12,119 nucleotides of DNA. Origin: Caldilineaceae bacterium. GTDB taxonomy: Bacteria > Chloroflexota > Anaerolineae > Caldilineales > Caldilineaceae. Position numbers and translations under genes: made by a program. Where the stretch lies: the NCBI GenBank assembly GCA_028819675.1, contig JAPPKT010000620.1:1-12119 (forward strand), given 5' to 3'. This document shows positions 1 to 6,530 of this stretch, in pieces. Every line of letters begins with the position of its first letter. Positions within the stretch are counted from its first letter, which is position 1. The notes below the pieces were generated by a model that was not told the DNA's origin, searched no databases, and was given only the letters and a program-made list of their open reading frames with translations.

Positions 1-108
1 AAGTCTCGAACCAAGGCCCGGGTACACGCTTACGCGCACAGGGGGCTGGCCAGGAGTCTGTACGTATTGGATGCGCGCCGTGCGCCCAAAGATGAGGATG
101 TTTTTTGA
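1..108 (+). CDS. Possible C-terminal end of a gene entering from the left edge
   Basis: Frame 1 is open from the window edge to a TGA at 106-108 and would encode 35 residues ending in APKDEDVF. The peptide is basic in its first half (KSRTKARVHAYAHRGLARS) and acidic at the end. Codon third positions are mostly G or C in the first part, as in real genes here. Nothing in it identifies a family. A second plus-strand frame is also open through this stretch but runs on through the terminator hairpin and antisense to the next gene, so it is the less likely reading. Too short to be certain; the real gene may be absent. Confidence 0.25.
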   Translation, partial: KSRTKARVHAYAHRGLARSLYVLDARRAPKDEDVF

Positions 109-151
109 GCAGAAGAACCATTTTACCCCAAACACCACCAAGCCCAAAAAG

Positions 152-180
152 CAAAAAAACCGGGGCAGCATTGCCCCGGT
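152..180 (-). terminator. Intrinsic terminator of the secreted-protein gene
   Basis: On the minus strand a 9-bp perfect GC-rich stem (ACCGGGGCA pairing with TGCCCCGGT, four-base loop at 168-171) is followed directly by a run of seven T. This is a textbook Rho-independent terminator. It lies about 145 bases beyond the stop codon at 325, and no other gene is seen in between, so it should end the transcript of the minus-strand gene at 325-936. In the plus direction there is no T-run after the stem, so it should act one way only. Confidence 0.85.
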
Positions 181-324
181 CTCAGCACCACTTTCTCCCG
201 CGGCTCTACCTCATTCAAAGCCCGCCACGATCACGCTCGCCCCGCCCCGGCGCCCTCACGCATATCTGGCCGCGCAAGGCCGGGCATCTGCGCCTCGTCT
301 GAAGAAGAGGCGTTTGCCGCCACG

Positions 325-936
325 TTATTCAAGTGAGAACAGCTCTCCCAACTCATCGAGTGCTTCCGGATCACAATCCACGAAAAATGTCTCAGGGTCC
401 TCGCCAAGGGCGGTAAAGAAGGACATAACCTCCAAAAAGGTTGCGTTTTCCAGGTCTCTAAATGGCTCAAGCAGCCCCATGTAACAGGCGAGTTCCGACT
501 GAGTCTCCGCGTAAGTAGGGTCGGGCGTAACGATTCGACTATGTGCATCGTAGAATTCGAACGCCGTGTCCAGTATGCCGAATAGCGCAGCGAAAACTTC
601 GTCGACATCATCAGATTCAAAGGCCGCCTCCCACTCCGGAATGAGCTGCAATATGCGAAGAATCTCCTCATCGACCCAACGCTTATATTGAGCCGCGGTC
701 ATTTCGACAACACCCTCAGCCGGGATCTCGGGTGGCACGTCGGACATCGCGAGCAGTTGAGCGACCTGGCGTTCCAGTGTCTCGATGCGTTCTTCCTGCG
801 CTTCCACCTTTTCCAGGCGCACCAGAATGTCTTGCACCTGCTCTTCCAAAGTAGGCAGCACGTCCTGAGCAACGACAGGAACCGCCGCGCACAGAACCAC
901 GAAGATAGCCGTAATAATCCAGTACTTTCTAATCAA
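325..936 (-). CDS. Secreted acidic coiled-coil protein, family unknown
   Basis: Predicted exported protein of 203 residues. The preferred start is TTG at 936-934, because AGGAG sits four bases before it and translation from there gives a compact signal peptide: basic MIRKY, hydrophobic core to about residue 22, and a likely cleavage after VVA (residue 23). GTG at 975 and ATG at 963 are in frame but have no ribosome site and add a 5-13 residue tail before the charged segment. The cysteine in the hydrophobic core (C16) follows a Leu, so it is not a lipobox. Residues 28-64 form a heptad-rich helix (LEEQVQDILVRLEKVEAQEE and onward), a likely oligomerising coiled coil. The rest is strongly acidic and helical, with two cysteines (C151, C188) that could form a disulfide outside the cytoplasm. 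I do not recognise the family. It stands alone, with its own promoter and terminator. Confidence 0.8.
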   Translation of the reverse strand: MIRKYWIITAIFVVLCAAVPVVAQDVLPTLEEQVQDILVRLEKVEAQEERIETLERQVAQLLAMSDVPPEIPAEGVVEMTAAQYKRWVDEEILRILQLIPEWEAAFESDDVDEVFAALFGILDTAFEFYDAHSRIVTPDPTYAETQSELACYMGLLEPFRDLENATFLEVMSFFTALGEDPETFFVDCDPEALDELGELFSLE

Positions 937-945
937 AGGTCTCCT
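937..945 (-). promoter_or_regulatory. Shine-Dalgarno site deciding a TTG start
   Basis: On the minus strand AGGAG followed by ACCT lies directly before the TTG at 936. The upstream in-frame GTG (975) and ATG (963) have only pyrimidine-rich or unrelated sequence before them. The site therefore favours a TTG start, which also produces the best-formed signal peptide. Confidence 0.65.
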
Positions 946-1017
946 ATTGCAGGCTAAGGCCATTGAATGGGACACTAAGGGGTTGAAGCCTGAGAGGGGG
1001 CGTCAAGGGATTGAAGC

Positions 1018-1046
1018 ATTTTCTACATATCCGCCGATACTGTCAA
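1018..1046 (-). promoter_or_regulatory. Sigma-70-like promoter for the secreted-protein gene
   Basis: On the minus strand a perfect TTGACA (1046-1041) is followed after 17 bases by GAAAAT (1023-1018), matching four of six positions of the -10 consensus. Transcription would begin near 1011, leaving a leader of about 75 bases before the TTG start at 936. The perfect -35 and ideal spacing are the support; the -10 is only fair. Confidence 0.45.
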
Positions 1047-1174
1047 CCGTCACGAACATAAAGGCTTGGCGCATCACCCTCGCACAACTGGTACTGCCGG
1101 CCCCCGCCACACTCTTAGCAAAGGACGAGCTGACTATCGAAGGCATTCTCTCCCCGCATGGGCGCGCGAACATT

Positions 1175-1200
1175 GTAGGGGCAACCCTTGTGGTTGCCAC
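1175..1200. repeat. Intergenic palindrome of a dispersed-repeat type
   Basis: GGCAACC (1180-1186) and GGTTGCC (1192-1198) form a perfect 7-bp stem with a five-base loop, preceded by GTAG. It lies in the 360-base gap between the helicase gene stop (1299) and the promoter of the secreted-protein gene. There is no T-run, so it is not a clear intrinsic terminator, though it is in the right place to stabilise or end the helicase mRNA. Its form resembles short palindromes scattered between genes in some environmental bacteria; only one copy is in this window. Apart from this and the promoter I see nothing else in 976-1298. Confidence 0.5.
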
Positions 1201-1298
1201 CGTTGGGTCTCCTGATGCAGATTCAGAGCGGGATCGGAAGCTTTCACCCTCGTCTATTGGACTACCAGCAATCCGAATATAACACCGCACTGGCCTGT

Positions 1299-4200
1299 CT
1301 ACATGCTTATCTCCACCGCCAGCTCGCGGTACCGGCAAAACGCATTGGCCAACTGCATCTGACGCGGCGAGCGGCAGGCGGGAGTGAACAGTGCCGGTGA
1401 GGCAACCAGAACACAGACGCAGCGCGCCCTCGACGTTGCCACATTCAAACGGTTCAGACTGTACAGAAACTCCATCCCCCGCGGCGCCTCCTCCGGCGTC
1501 GACGTCGCCATCGAGTAGATCACCACAGGCGCCTCCTGCCCCTGGAACTTGTCCACAGTCCCGACCCGCGCCCCGGGTAGCAGCCGTTGGATTTCAAAAA
1601 CCTGCGCGTTGTAAGGGGCAATGATCAGAATATCATCAAGAGTGATCGGTTTCCGCTGGCCCGCGCGATCGATCCATTCTGCGTGCTCCGCGATTAGAGA
1701 ATGGACCAAGTCCTGCACGCGAGCCGCCTCTTGCCCCGATGCGTTCACGTTTCCCTGGTGCAATACCGGCATAAATCGCAGCCCTGTCCCGCCAATCGGG
1801 ACCGGCGCGATCAGACACTGCTTTCCGAGATCAGGACGTGACCTGAGCTTGTCCTCGTAGAACATTTCCGACGTAAATGCGCATATGTCGGGATGAAGCC
1901 GCCACGTGTCCTCAAGAAACAGGCCGCGACCCGCGCCGATCGTCCGATCCCCGGAAAGCAAATGGCCCAGCCCCGACTGCTCAGCGCCCTCCGGGTGAGA
2001 ACCCTGCATCGGCTGGTCCAACTGCTGCGGATCCCCCAACAACACCAGGTTCCGCCCTGCGTGAGAGATCGCTAACACATTGGCCAGCGACATCTGCGCC
2101 GCCTCGTCCACAAAGAGCACATCAACTGCGCCACCCGCCTCTTCCCTCGCCCACAGCCACGCCGTACCCGCCCCAACCCGGCAATCTCTTCCCAGCGCGC
2201 GGAAAAAGGGCGTGTTGTCTTTTACCAGGATCAAACGTGGATCGCCCGACTCTGTGCTCGCCCCCCTGCCGACCTTCTGAACCGCCCGTAATTCGACACC
2301 TCCCTCTTGTGCAGCCTCCATAACGCCGTCAAGAAGATTTCCAATGACCTTGTGGCTGTTGGCACAGATCCCCACCCGCGCGCCGTTCGCCACCAACCGG
2401 CAGATCATCCTCGAAGCCGTAAACGTCTTGCCCGCCCCCGGCGGCCCCTGGATCGGCAGTACCCCGAAGCCGGGCCTGCCGGCAATCCGCAGTGCCGCAT
2501 CCAGCGCCGTCTCCCCTTCGTGCCGTAAGGGTTCGCCTCCGGTACGCGGCGGCTCTCTCAGCAAAAGGTCGCGCGCCACCGCAAAGGCCCCATCTCCACT
2601 TATCCCTCTGATGGCTATTTCCTCGCCGATTCGCACTAGCGCTTCTTTCTGTGCCTTGGTCGCGATGTGATCATGGGCAAAGAGTGCTTCCGGCTGAATG
2701 TCGACCACGCCGCGCGGCTTTCTGACATCGACTGTTCGGTCGCGTTCGTTGAGGACAACCAATTTCCCGAAGCGGCCGACTCCTGGTACGTACAATGTTT
2801 CCCCGCCGCGCAGATCAACGTCTTGGGCGGGGAAATGGTAGCGTAGGACAGGCTTCCCCTCTTCATCTTCACCTTCGCCGGCAAAAGTGAGATCGGCCAG
2901 CGCGGCCTTCTCGTCTATCAACTCCTCAACCGTGTAATCATAGAGCCGAAAATACTCCCACCAAACCGGTTTCTCCTCGCGCCGGTGCCAATCAAGAACA
3001 TTCGCCAGCAGCCAGCGCGCCTGCTGTTCCTTGCCGCGCTCACCCGCCAGGACCGGCATGTCGGATCCAATGATCCGCCCGCTTAACTCTTCAATCATCT
3101 TCTGCCAGTCCGAGACACTCTCCGGCGCATCCCCGTCTTCCACCGCCGGCCTCTCTATTTCCGCTCCGCCCCGCACCATCTCCTGCCGGATCGATTCCAG
3201 CCAGTCGCGCAAATGTAACGTCGACGCGCAGTCGTCCCGATTGTACGCTTCGACGACCCGTCTGTCTGCCGCGGCGATGTCTTCGGGGCTGCCCAATTCC
3301 AGGCACGCGCCAAGCCTGAACAGGGCCGGGTTTACCGTTCGCAAGTCGGCTGCCCGCCTGAATCCGAAGAACTTCTCCATCTCTTTGAGAGAGTAGCTCT
3401 CCACGCTTGCCCGCAAACCCCCGCGTACCACCCGGTGCAGATCCACGAACAAACCCGCTCGCAACATGCTGTCTACCTCGTCCTCGCGCGTGGCATAATA
3501 CCCCATAAGCCGCTTCATCGCGCTCGGTTCGTACGGCGCAAAATGGTAGATGTGCATTCCCGGGTACTGTCGCCAGCGCGCCATCACCCAATCAACAAAC
3601 TCTTCGAAGTTTATCTTCTCTTGCGCATGGTCAAAGGCCCAGAGACACGTATGCTTTCCCTCCCCCGCCTCGTCCAAGGTCAAATAACCGAACAGATACT
3701 CCAGCCCCTTCTCCCCAACAAATGGTGAACCTTCAAAGTCAAAAAAGATATCACCCGGCGCCGGTTCGGGCAGAAGGGCAAGCCCTGCCTTCGGTTCGGG
3801 CGCTAGCGGCTCCCACACAGGTTGGCCGCTGCGCCGCTCCTCTAACTGTACGCGCGCTTGTTCCCGCACCCGCTCATAACCGGCCGCCGCCCCCCGTTCG
3901 GGCCTCCACGCAAGCGGCAGTGCCAGTTCCGCCAAGCCTTCGGTCGTAGTCACGTCCTGACTTCGAAGCTCCTCAATCTGCGAGGAGGATATCCCGGCCA
4001 CTAGGCAGAGGTGGTCATCGTTTCGCCGCCGCGGATCGCACAACTCCTGGTTCCAGCGGCAGATGCTGCAATGCTCCCTCGGCTCTGGATAGGTAAGGCT
4101 ATGCGACTCGGCGGCTGCCTCTAGGTCCGACCGCACCAACCGGTAATACGCCGCATAATCGTTGCAACGGTAACTCTGAGGTTCGAATTCGCTCCAGGGA

Positions 4201-4709
4201 ACGACCACATGCATATTCTCCGGCATCACACCCTGCACAGTCCGCACCAGGTCACTGTACAGCGAAAGCTGCAGGATCGTTCCCCCCTTCGTCTCCTGGG
4301 CCAGCTTAGTGTCAATGACCTCGTACGACCAGTCGCCCAAATCGCTCGACGCGTCAATCCGGCTAAGAATATCCGGTCGCCCACCCCAGTTACCTTCCGC
4401 AAGCGCGCCCTGTACGATGGTGTCCTGGCCTGCCCGCATCGCCGCCACCGTCGCCGCCACAGTCTCGGCGTCAATGCCCACGCCCGCGATCGTCGTCACC
4501 TCGCGGCCCATCTCCTCCAGACGGCGAATAAAATCCCTTTCGTGGGCCAGCCCCCGTTCGCGCAGCAGTTTCAGTTCCGGATCCCACGCCTTCGGCGCAC
4601 CCCGCTGTCCTCTCACCACCTCCAAGTTCAGCGCGGTCAAATGCCGACACGCCAAGTGCCCCACCAGATCACTCGCACTGAAGCGTATCGCCCCACCTAC
4701 CAGGTCCAT
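1299..4709 (-). CDS. TM0106-type fusion: RecB/Cas4-like nuclease, DEDD exonuclease and SF1 helicase
   Basis: A 1136-residue DNA-processing protein. Residues 1-235 are a PD-(D/E)XK nuclease of the RecB/Cas4 type: GRPD (D113), YEVIDTK (D133, K135), QLSLY (Q147, Y151). Four cysteines (C21, C214, C217, C224) are arranged as for a 4Fe-4S cluster. Residues 319-505 are an RNase H-fold DEDD exonuclease: FFDFEG (D324, E326), YHFAPYE, VDLHR (D423), YNRDDC (Y489, D493). Residues 680-1136 are a Dna2/UPF1-like SF1 helicase: Walker A GPPGAGKT (755-762), DEAAQ (868-872), GDPQQLDQP, TWRLHPDI, TVDKFQGQE, NVATSRAR (1089-1096). All key residues are present, so it should be active. ATG 4709 is chosen because AAGGAGG and GAGGAG lie before it; GTG 4763 would add 18 residues encoded by repeat-like DNA. 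Its role is inferred to be end processing or defence. It is divergent from the NurA-HerA-methyltransferase operon and richer in GC. No close terminator is evident. Confidence 0.93.
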   Translation of the reverse strand: MDLVGGAIRFSASDLVGHLACRHLTALNLEVVRGQRGAPKAWDPELKLLRERGLAHERDFIRRLEEMGREVTTIAGVGIDAETVAATVAAMRAGQDTIVQGALAEGNWGGRPDILSRIDASSDLGDWSYEVIDTKLAQETKGGTILQLSLYSDLVRTVQGVMPENMHVVVPWSEFEPQSYRCNDYAAYYRLVRSDLEAAAESHSLTYPEPREHCSICRWNQELCDPRRRNDDHLCLVAGISSSQIEELRSQDVTTTEGLAELALPLAWRPERGAAAGYERVREQARVQLEERRSGQPVWEPLAPEPKAGLALLPEPAPGDIFFDFEGSPFVGEKGLEYLFGYLTLDEAGEGKHTCLWAFDHAQEKINFEEFVDWVMARWRQYPGMHIYHFAPYEPSAMKRLMGYYATREDEVDSMLRAGLFVDLHRVVRGGLRASVESYSLKEMEKFFGFRRAADLRTVNPALFRLGACLELGSPEDIAAADRRVVEAYNRDDCASTLHLRDWLESIRQEMVRGGAEIERPAVEDGDAPESVSDWQKMIEELSGRIIGSDMPVLAGERGKEQQARWLLANVLDWHRREEKPVWWEYFRLYDYTVEELIDEKAALADLTFAGEGEDEEGKPVLRYHFPAQDVDLRGGETLYVPGVGRFGKLVVLNERDRTVDVRKPRGVVDIQPEALFAHDHIATKAQKEALVRIGEEIAIRGISGDGAFAVARDLLLREPPRTGGEPLRHEGETALDAALRIAGRPGFGVLPIQGPPGAGKTFTASRMICRLVANGARVGICANSHKVIGNLLDGVMEAAQEGGVELRAVQKVGRGASTESGDPRLILVKDNTPFFRALGRDCRVGAGTAWLWAREEAGGAVDVLFVDEAAQMSLANVLAISHAGRNLVLLGDPQQLDQPMQGSHPEGAEQSGLGHLLSGDRTIGAGRGLFLEDTWRLHPDICAFTSEMFYEDKLRSRPDLGKQCLIAPVPIGGTGLRFMPVLHQGNVNASGQEAARVQDLVHSLIAEHAEWIDRAGQRKPITLDDILIIAPYNAQVFEIQRLLPGARVGTVDKFQGQEAPVVIYSMATSTPEEAPRGMEFLYSLNRLNVATSRARCVCVLVASPALFTPACRSPRQMQLANAFCRYRELAVEISM

Positions 4710-4722
4710 ACTCCTCAGTTCC
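4710..4722 (-). promoter_or_regulatory. Double Shine-Dalgarno before the helicase-nuclease gene
   Basis: On the minus strand the 20 bases before ATG 4709 hold AAGGAGG, then GAGGAG only one base from the ATG. The first is rather far (about 11 bases) and the second too near for ideal spacing, but together they mark this ATG over the upstream in-frame GTG at 4763, which has no such site. Confidence 0.5.
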
Positions 4723-4734
4723 TCCTTAGAATCC

Positions 4735-4770
4735 AAGATCGACGCAGACGCATAAATTACCACAGACTCC
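4735..4770. repeat. Repeat-like CGCAGAC / CCACAGAC segment
   Basis: The plus strand reads GACGCAGACGCATAAATTA then CCACAGACTCC. This has the look of the widespread 11-12 base periodic intergenic sequences (CACAGAT / CGCAGAT types) found next to gene gains in many bacteria. The same flavour recurs weakly at about 4850-4890 on the other strand. It covers the first codons of the alternative GTG start of the helicase gene, a further reason to start that gene at 4709. Single degenerate copy; weak. Confidence 0.3.
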
Positions 4771-5041
4771 TACAACCACCGCCAAGAGAAGAATACGAGT
4801 GTACGCCCGACTAGACGGTGCTGACTCTTCGCGGTCTGGGCTGGGTTTCTTTCTGTGCCTGCCTGTCCGCCTCCTGTGTCTATGTGCGGCGGAAGATTTC
4901 CTTCTATTCAGCGCCTTTTCCGGGTCAAAATCGTCGTTCCGTCCCGAACTGCAAGCCCCTATATTACCTGATCTGCCAGTAAAGTCATCTAGAACTCCCT
5001 TCACCGCATCGAGTTTCCGTCCCCAGACCCCCCACAAATGT

Positions 5042-5074
5042 CCAGTTTAGGTCACCGCGAGTTCCCTAAACTGG
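5042..5074. repeat. 10-bp perfect inverted repeat, 13-base spacer
   Basis: CCAGTTTAGG (5042-5051) and CCTAAACTGG (5065-5074) are perfect inverted arms. Each arm is preceded outward by TGT or a near match (TGTCCAG on the left, TGTGCCAG read inward from the right), the TG..CA look of insertion-sequence ends. It could be a pair of abutted IS end remnants, or an operator for a dimeric regulator in the divergent control region. There is no T-run for a terminator. Confidence 0.6.
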
Positions 5075-5103
5075 CACAACATCCGCCGCGCGTGTACACT
5101 ACG

Positions 5104-5130
5104 GCAAAAATTAGGGTCGCCCCCCGACCC
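5104..5130 (-). terminator. Orphan minus-strand intrinsic terminator or attenuator
   Basis: On the minus strand GGGTCG and CGACCC (5130-5125 with 5119-5114) form a 6-bp stem with a five-G loop, followed by TAATTTTTG. This fits a modest Rho-independent terminator. No minus-strand gene ends before it, since everything from 5384 to 9730 is on the plus strand. It lies about 400 bases upstream of the helicase-nuclease start, so it could insulate that gene from read-through, or terminate a short antisense or leader RNA. Confidence 0.5.
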
Positions 5131-5247
5131 GATCACATACCCATACACGCCTTACAACCATATACCTCCCTGATTACCATGCCTGACATTGATAAAGCTC
5201 TGGAATAACTATGTGCTCGCTCCACCGACCTGTTTGGCATTGGGTGT

Positions 5248-5267
5248 TCATTCGACTGACTGAATGA
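5248..5267. promoter_or_regulatory. Small inverted repeat upstream of nurA, possible operator
   Basis: TCATTC (5248-5253) and GAATGA (5262-5267) face each other across GACTGACT, itself a tandem GACT repeat. It is 116 bases before the nurA ATG. Size and position would suit an operator, but no regulator gene is next to the operon and the arms are short. Confidence 0.25.
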
Positions 5268-5383
5268 TGAAGACTGCTCTCCAAAACGAATCTGGTCCCC
5301 AAGGTGACCACTTTACCTAGATTTTCCCTATAGAGTTTCCCCCATATTCAGCTCTATACACAGTCAATTGGGTGGATAGTCAG

Positions 5384-6526
5384 ATGCTTGATCCTCAAAG
5401 TCATACTGAACTGAGATCGCAAATATGGGACCAGATCGGCCAGGACATGCGAATCTTAGAGAGCCTCAGGGATGAAATTAGTCCGCTTCGGTCATCGGTT
5501 CGAAGAATACAGCCTCGTTCAACTACCTCAGTCTCCTTGGTTGGGACAGACGGAGGGAACAACCGCATTCAGTTCGATCCCTTCCTTGTTCAACTAGTAC
5601 GAGTCGTAGATTCAAGCAACAACGAGTATTGCCTGGAAGCCATAACACCGACAACCAATGTAACTGAACTGAGCCGCAGACAGTTCTACGAGAATGGCAG
5701 ACCGCGCACGAAGCTGGGGCAAATGATGGAATTCTTGGGGGTTAAGGACCTGACCAATTTGAGTCACATGATTCGGCGGAATGATGATGATCGCCCGACT
5801 AGCACAAGTTGGGTGCAAGTTTATCGTGTGTTGATAGAATGGGCAGTTCTGTTCAGCATATTGCGAGACAAGGACTTCGGCACTGACACAATTATCGTGT
5901 GTGATGGTCTTCTGAGGAGCAAAGTCTTTGCCGGAGACCTGTTTGCTAGATTGGGAGAAGGATTCAGGGAAGCCATTGAACGCCATAGGCGGGAAGGTAG
6001 CAGACGGATTTACCTGGTAGGAATAGCCAAGCACTCAAAGGTGTTAGATCGCTATCGTTTGGCGATGGCTCTCGAAGACATACTCACGACAACCTATCCG
6101 GCCTATACCTCCGTCCCCCGTGATCTGGAAGAGAAGGCGTACGTTTGGTCCGAGTACGCGAGAGGCGACGACCGAGCCCTGGAGGGGGGAGAAGTCAATA
6201 AATTTGTGGCTGGCAAGATGTTTTTTGTAAAGTTTGGAGCCGGTTCGCGGGATCCCATCTGGCCAGTAGACATTTTCTTCCCTCAACATGAGGAGGCCCC
6301 GACAATTCTGGGATGCCTACTCGCCGACGCGACCGACGGTTTCCCCGTCCCCTTCTATCCGAGGTGCTTACAGAAAGCCCATGAGAATGCAGCTCTTGTA
6401 GATTTTGATTTCGATGTACTCCAAGATGAGGTCTTCTCAGGCCTCAGGGACGCGTTAGGCACACAGTCGAACAGACTAGACGAGTTTCAATTTCAAGATT
6501 CCGACTTATCAAATCGACGGTACTAG
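5384..6526 (+). CDS. nurA: NurA-family nuclease, first gene of the NurA-HerA-methyltransferase operon
   Basis: A 380-residue protein assigned to the NurA fold from its spaced motifs: VGTDGG (D56) as the first catalytic Asp, IIVCDGLLRSK (D174) matching the 'xxxDG' strand, GIAKHSK (K216) as the conserved Lys motif, WPVDIFFPQ (D296), and a late His (H333) before the C-terminal strand. NurA proteins are RNase H-like 5'-3' exo/endonucleases that form a dimer docked on the HerA hexamer and work only with it. Overall similarity to archaeal NurA is low, so this is a motif-level call. The order of motifs and the HerA gene four bases downstream support it strongly. ATG 5384 is preferred because GGTGG lies eight bases before it; an in-frame GTG at 5372 would add four residues and has no site. 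Composition is lower in GC than the divergent helicase gene. Confidence 0.82.
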   Translation: MLDPQSHTELRSQIWDQIGQDMRILESLRDEISPLRSSVRRIQPRSTTSVSLVGTDGGNNRIQFDPFLVQLVRVVDSSNNEYCLEAITPTTNVTELSRRQFYENGRPRTKLGQMMEFLGVKDLTNLSHMIRRNDDDRPTSTSWVQVYRVLIEWAVLFSILRDKDFGTDTIIVCDGLLRSKVFAGDLFARLGEGFREAIERHRREGSRRIYLVGIAKHSKVLDRYRLAMALEDILTTTYPAYTSVPRDLEEKAYVWSEYARGDDRALEGGEVNKFVAGKMFFVKFGAGSRDPIWPVDIFFPQHEEAPTILGCLLADATDGFPVPFYPRCLQKAHENAALVDFDFDVLQDEVFSGLRDALGTQSNRLDEFQFQDSDLSNRRY

Positions 6527-6530
6527 AACA

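Larger units (their letters stand above)
4710..5383. other. Divergent intergenic region between the helicase gene and the nurA operon
   Basis: A 674-base stretch with no convincing gene; open frames here are short, lack ribosome sites and have unlikely composition. It holds repeat-like sequence near 4735-4770, a 10-bp inverted repeat at 5042-5074, a minus-strand terminator-like hairpin at 5104-5130 and a smaller inverted repeat at 5248-5267. The base composition changes across it, GC-rich on the left to AT-richer on the right, which suits a junction between DNA of two origins. I do not find a strong sigma-70 promoter for the nurA operon; AT-rich hexamers such as TATAGA near 5330 lack a well-spaced -35. 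Confidence 0.6.

Noticed and set aside
71..484. Plus-strand open frame of 137 codons
   Set aside because: It runs through the terminator hairpin and antisense to the secreted-protein gene; its Pro/Ser/Arg-rich content and lack of a ribosome site mark it as a shadow.
325..936. Lipoprotein signal on the secreted protein
   Set aside because: The hydrophobic-core cysteine is preceded by Val-Val-Leu, not by a small residue at -1, so it does not fit a lipobox.
4726..5037. Minus-strand open frame of 103 codons upstream of the helicase gene
   Set aside because: Its end comes from repeat-like DNA (VCGNLCVCVDLGF), it overlaps the helicase gene leader, and it has basic low-complexity content with no family features.
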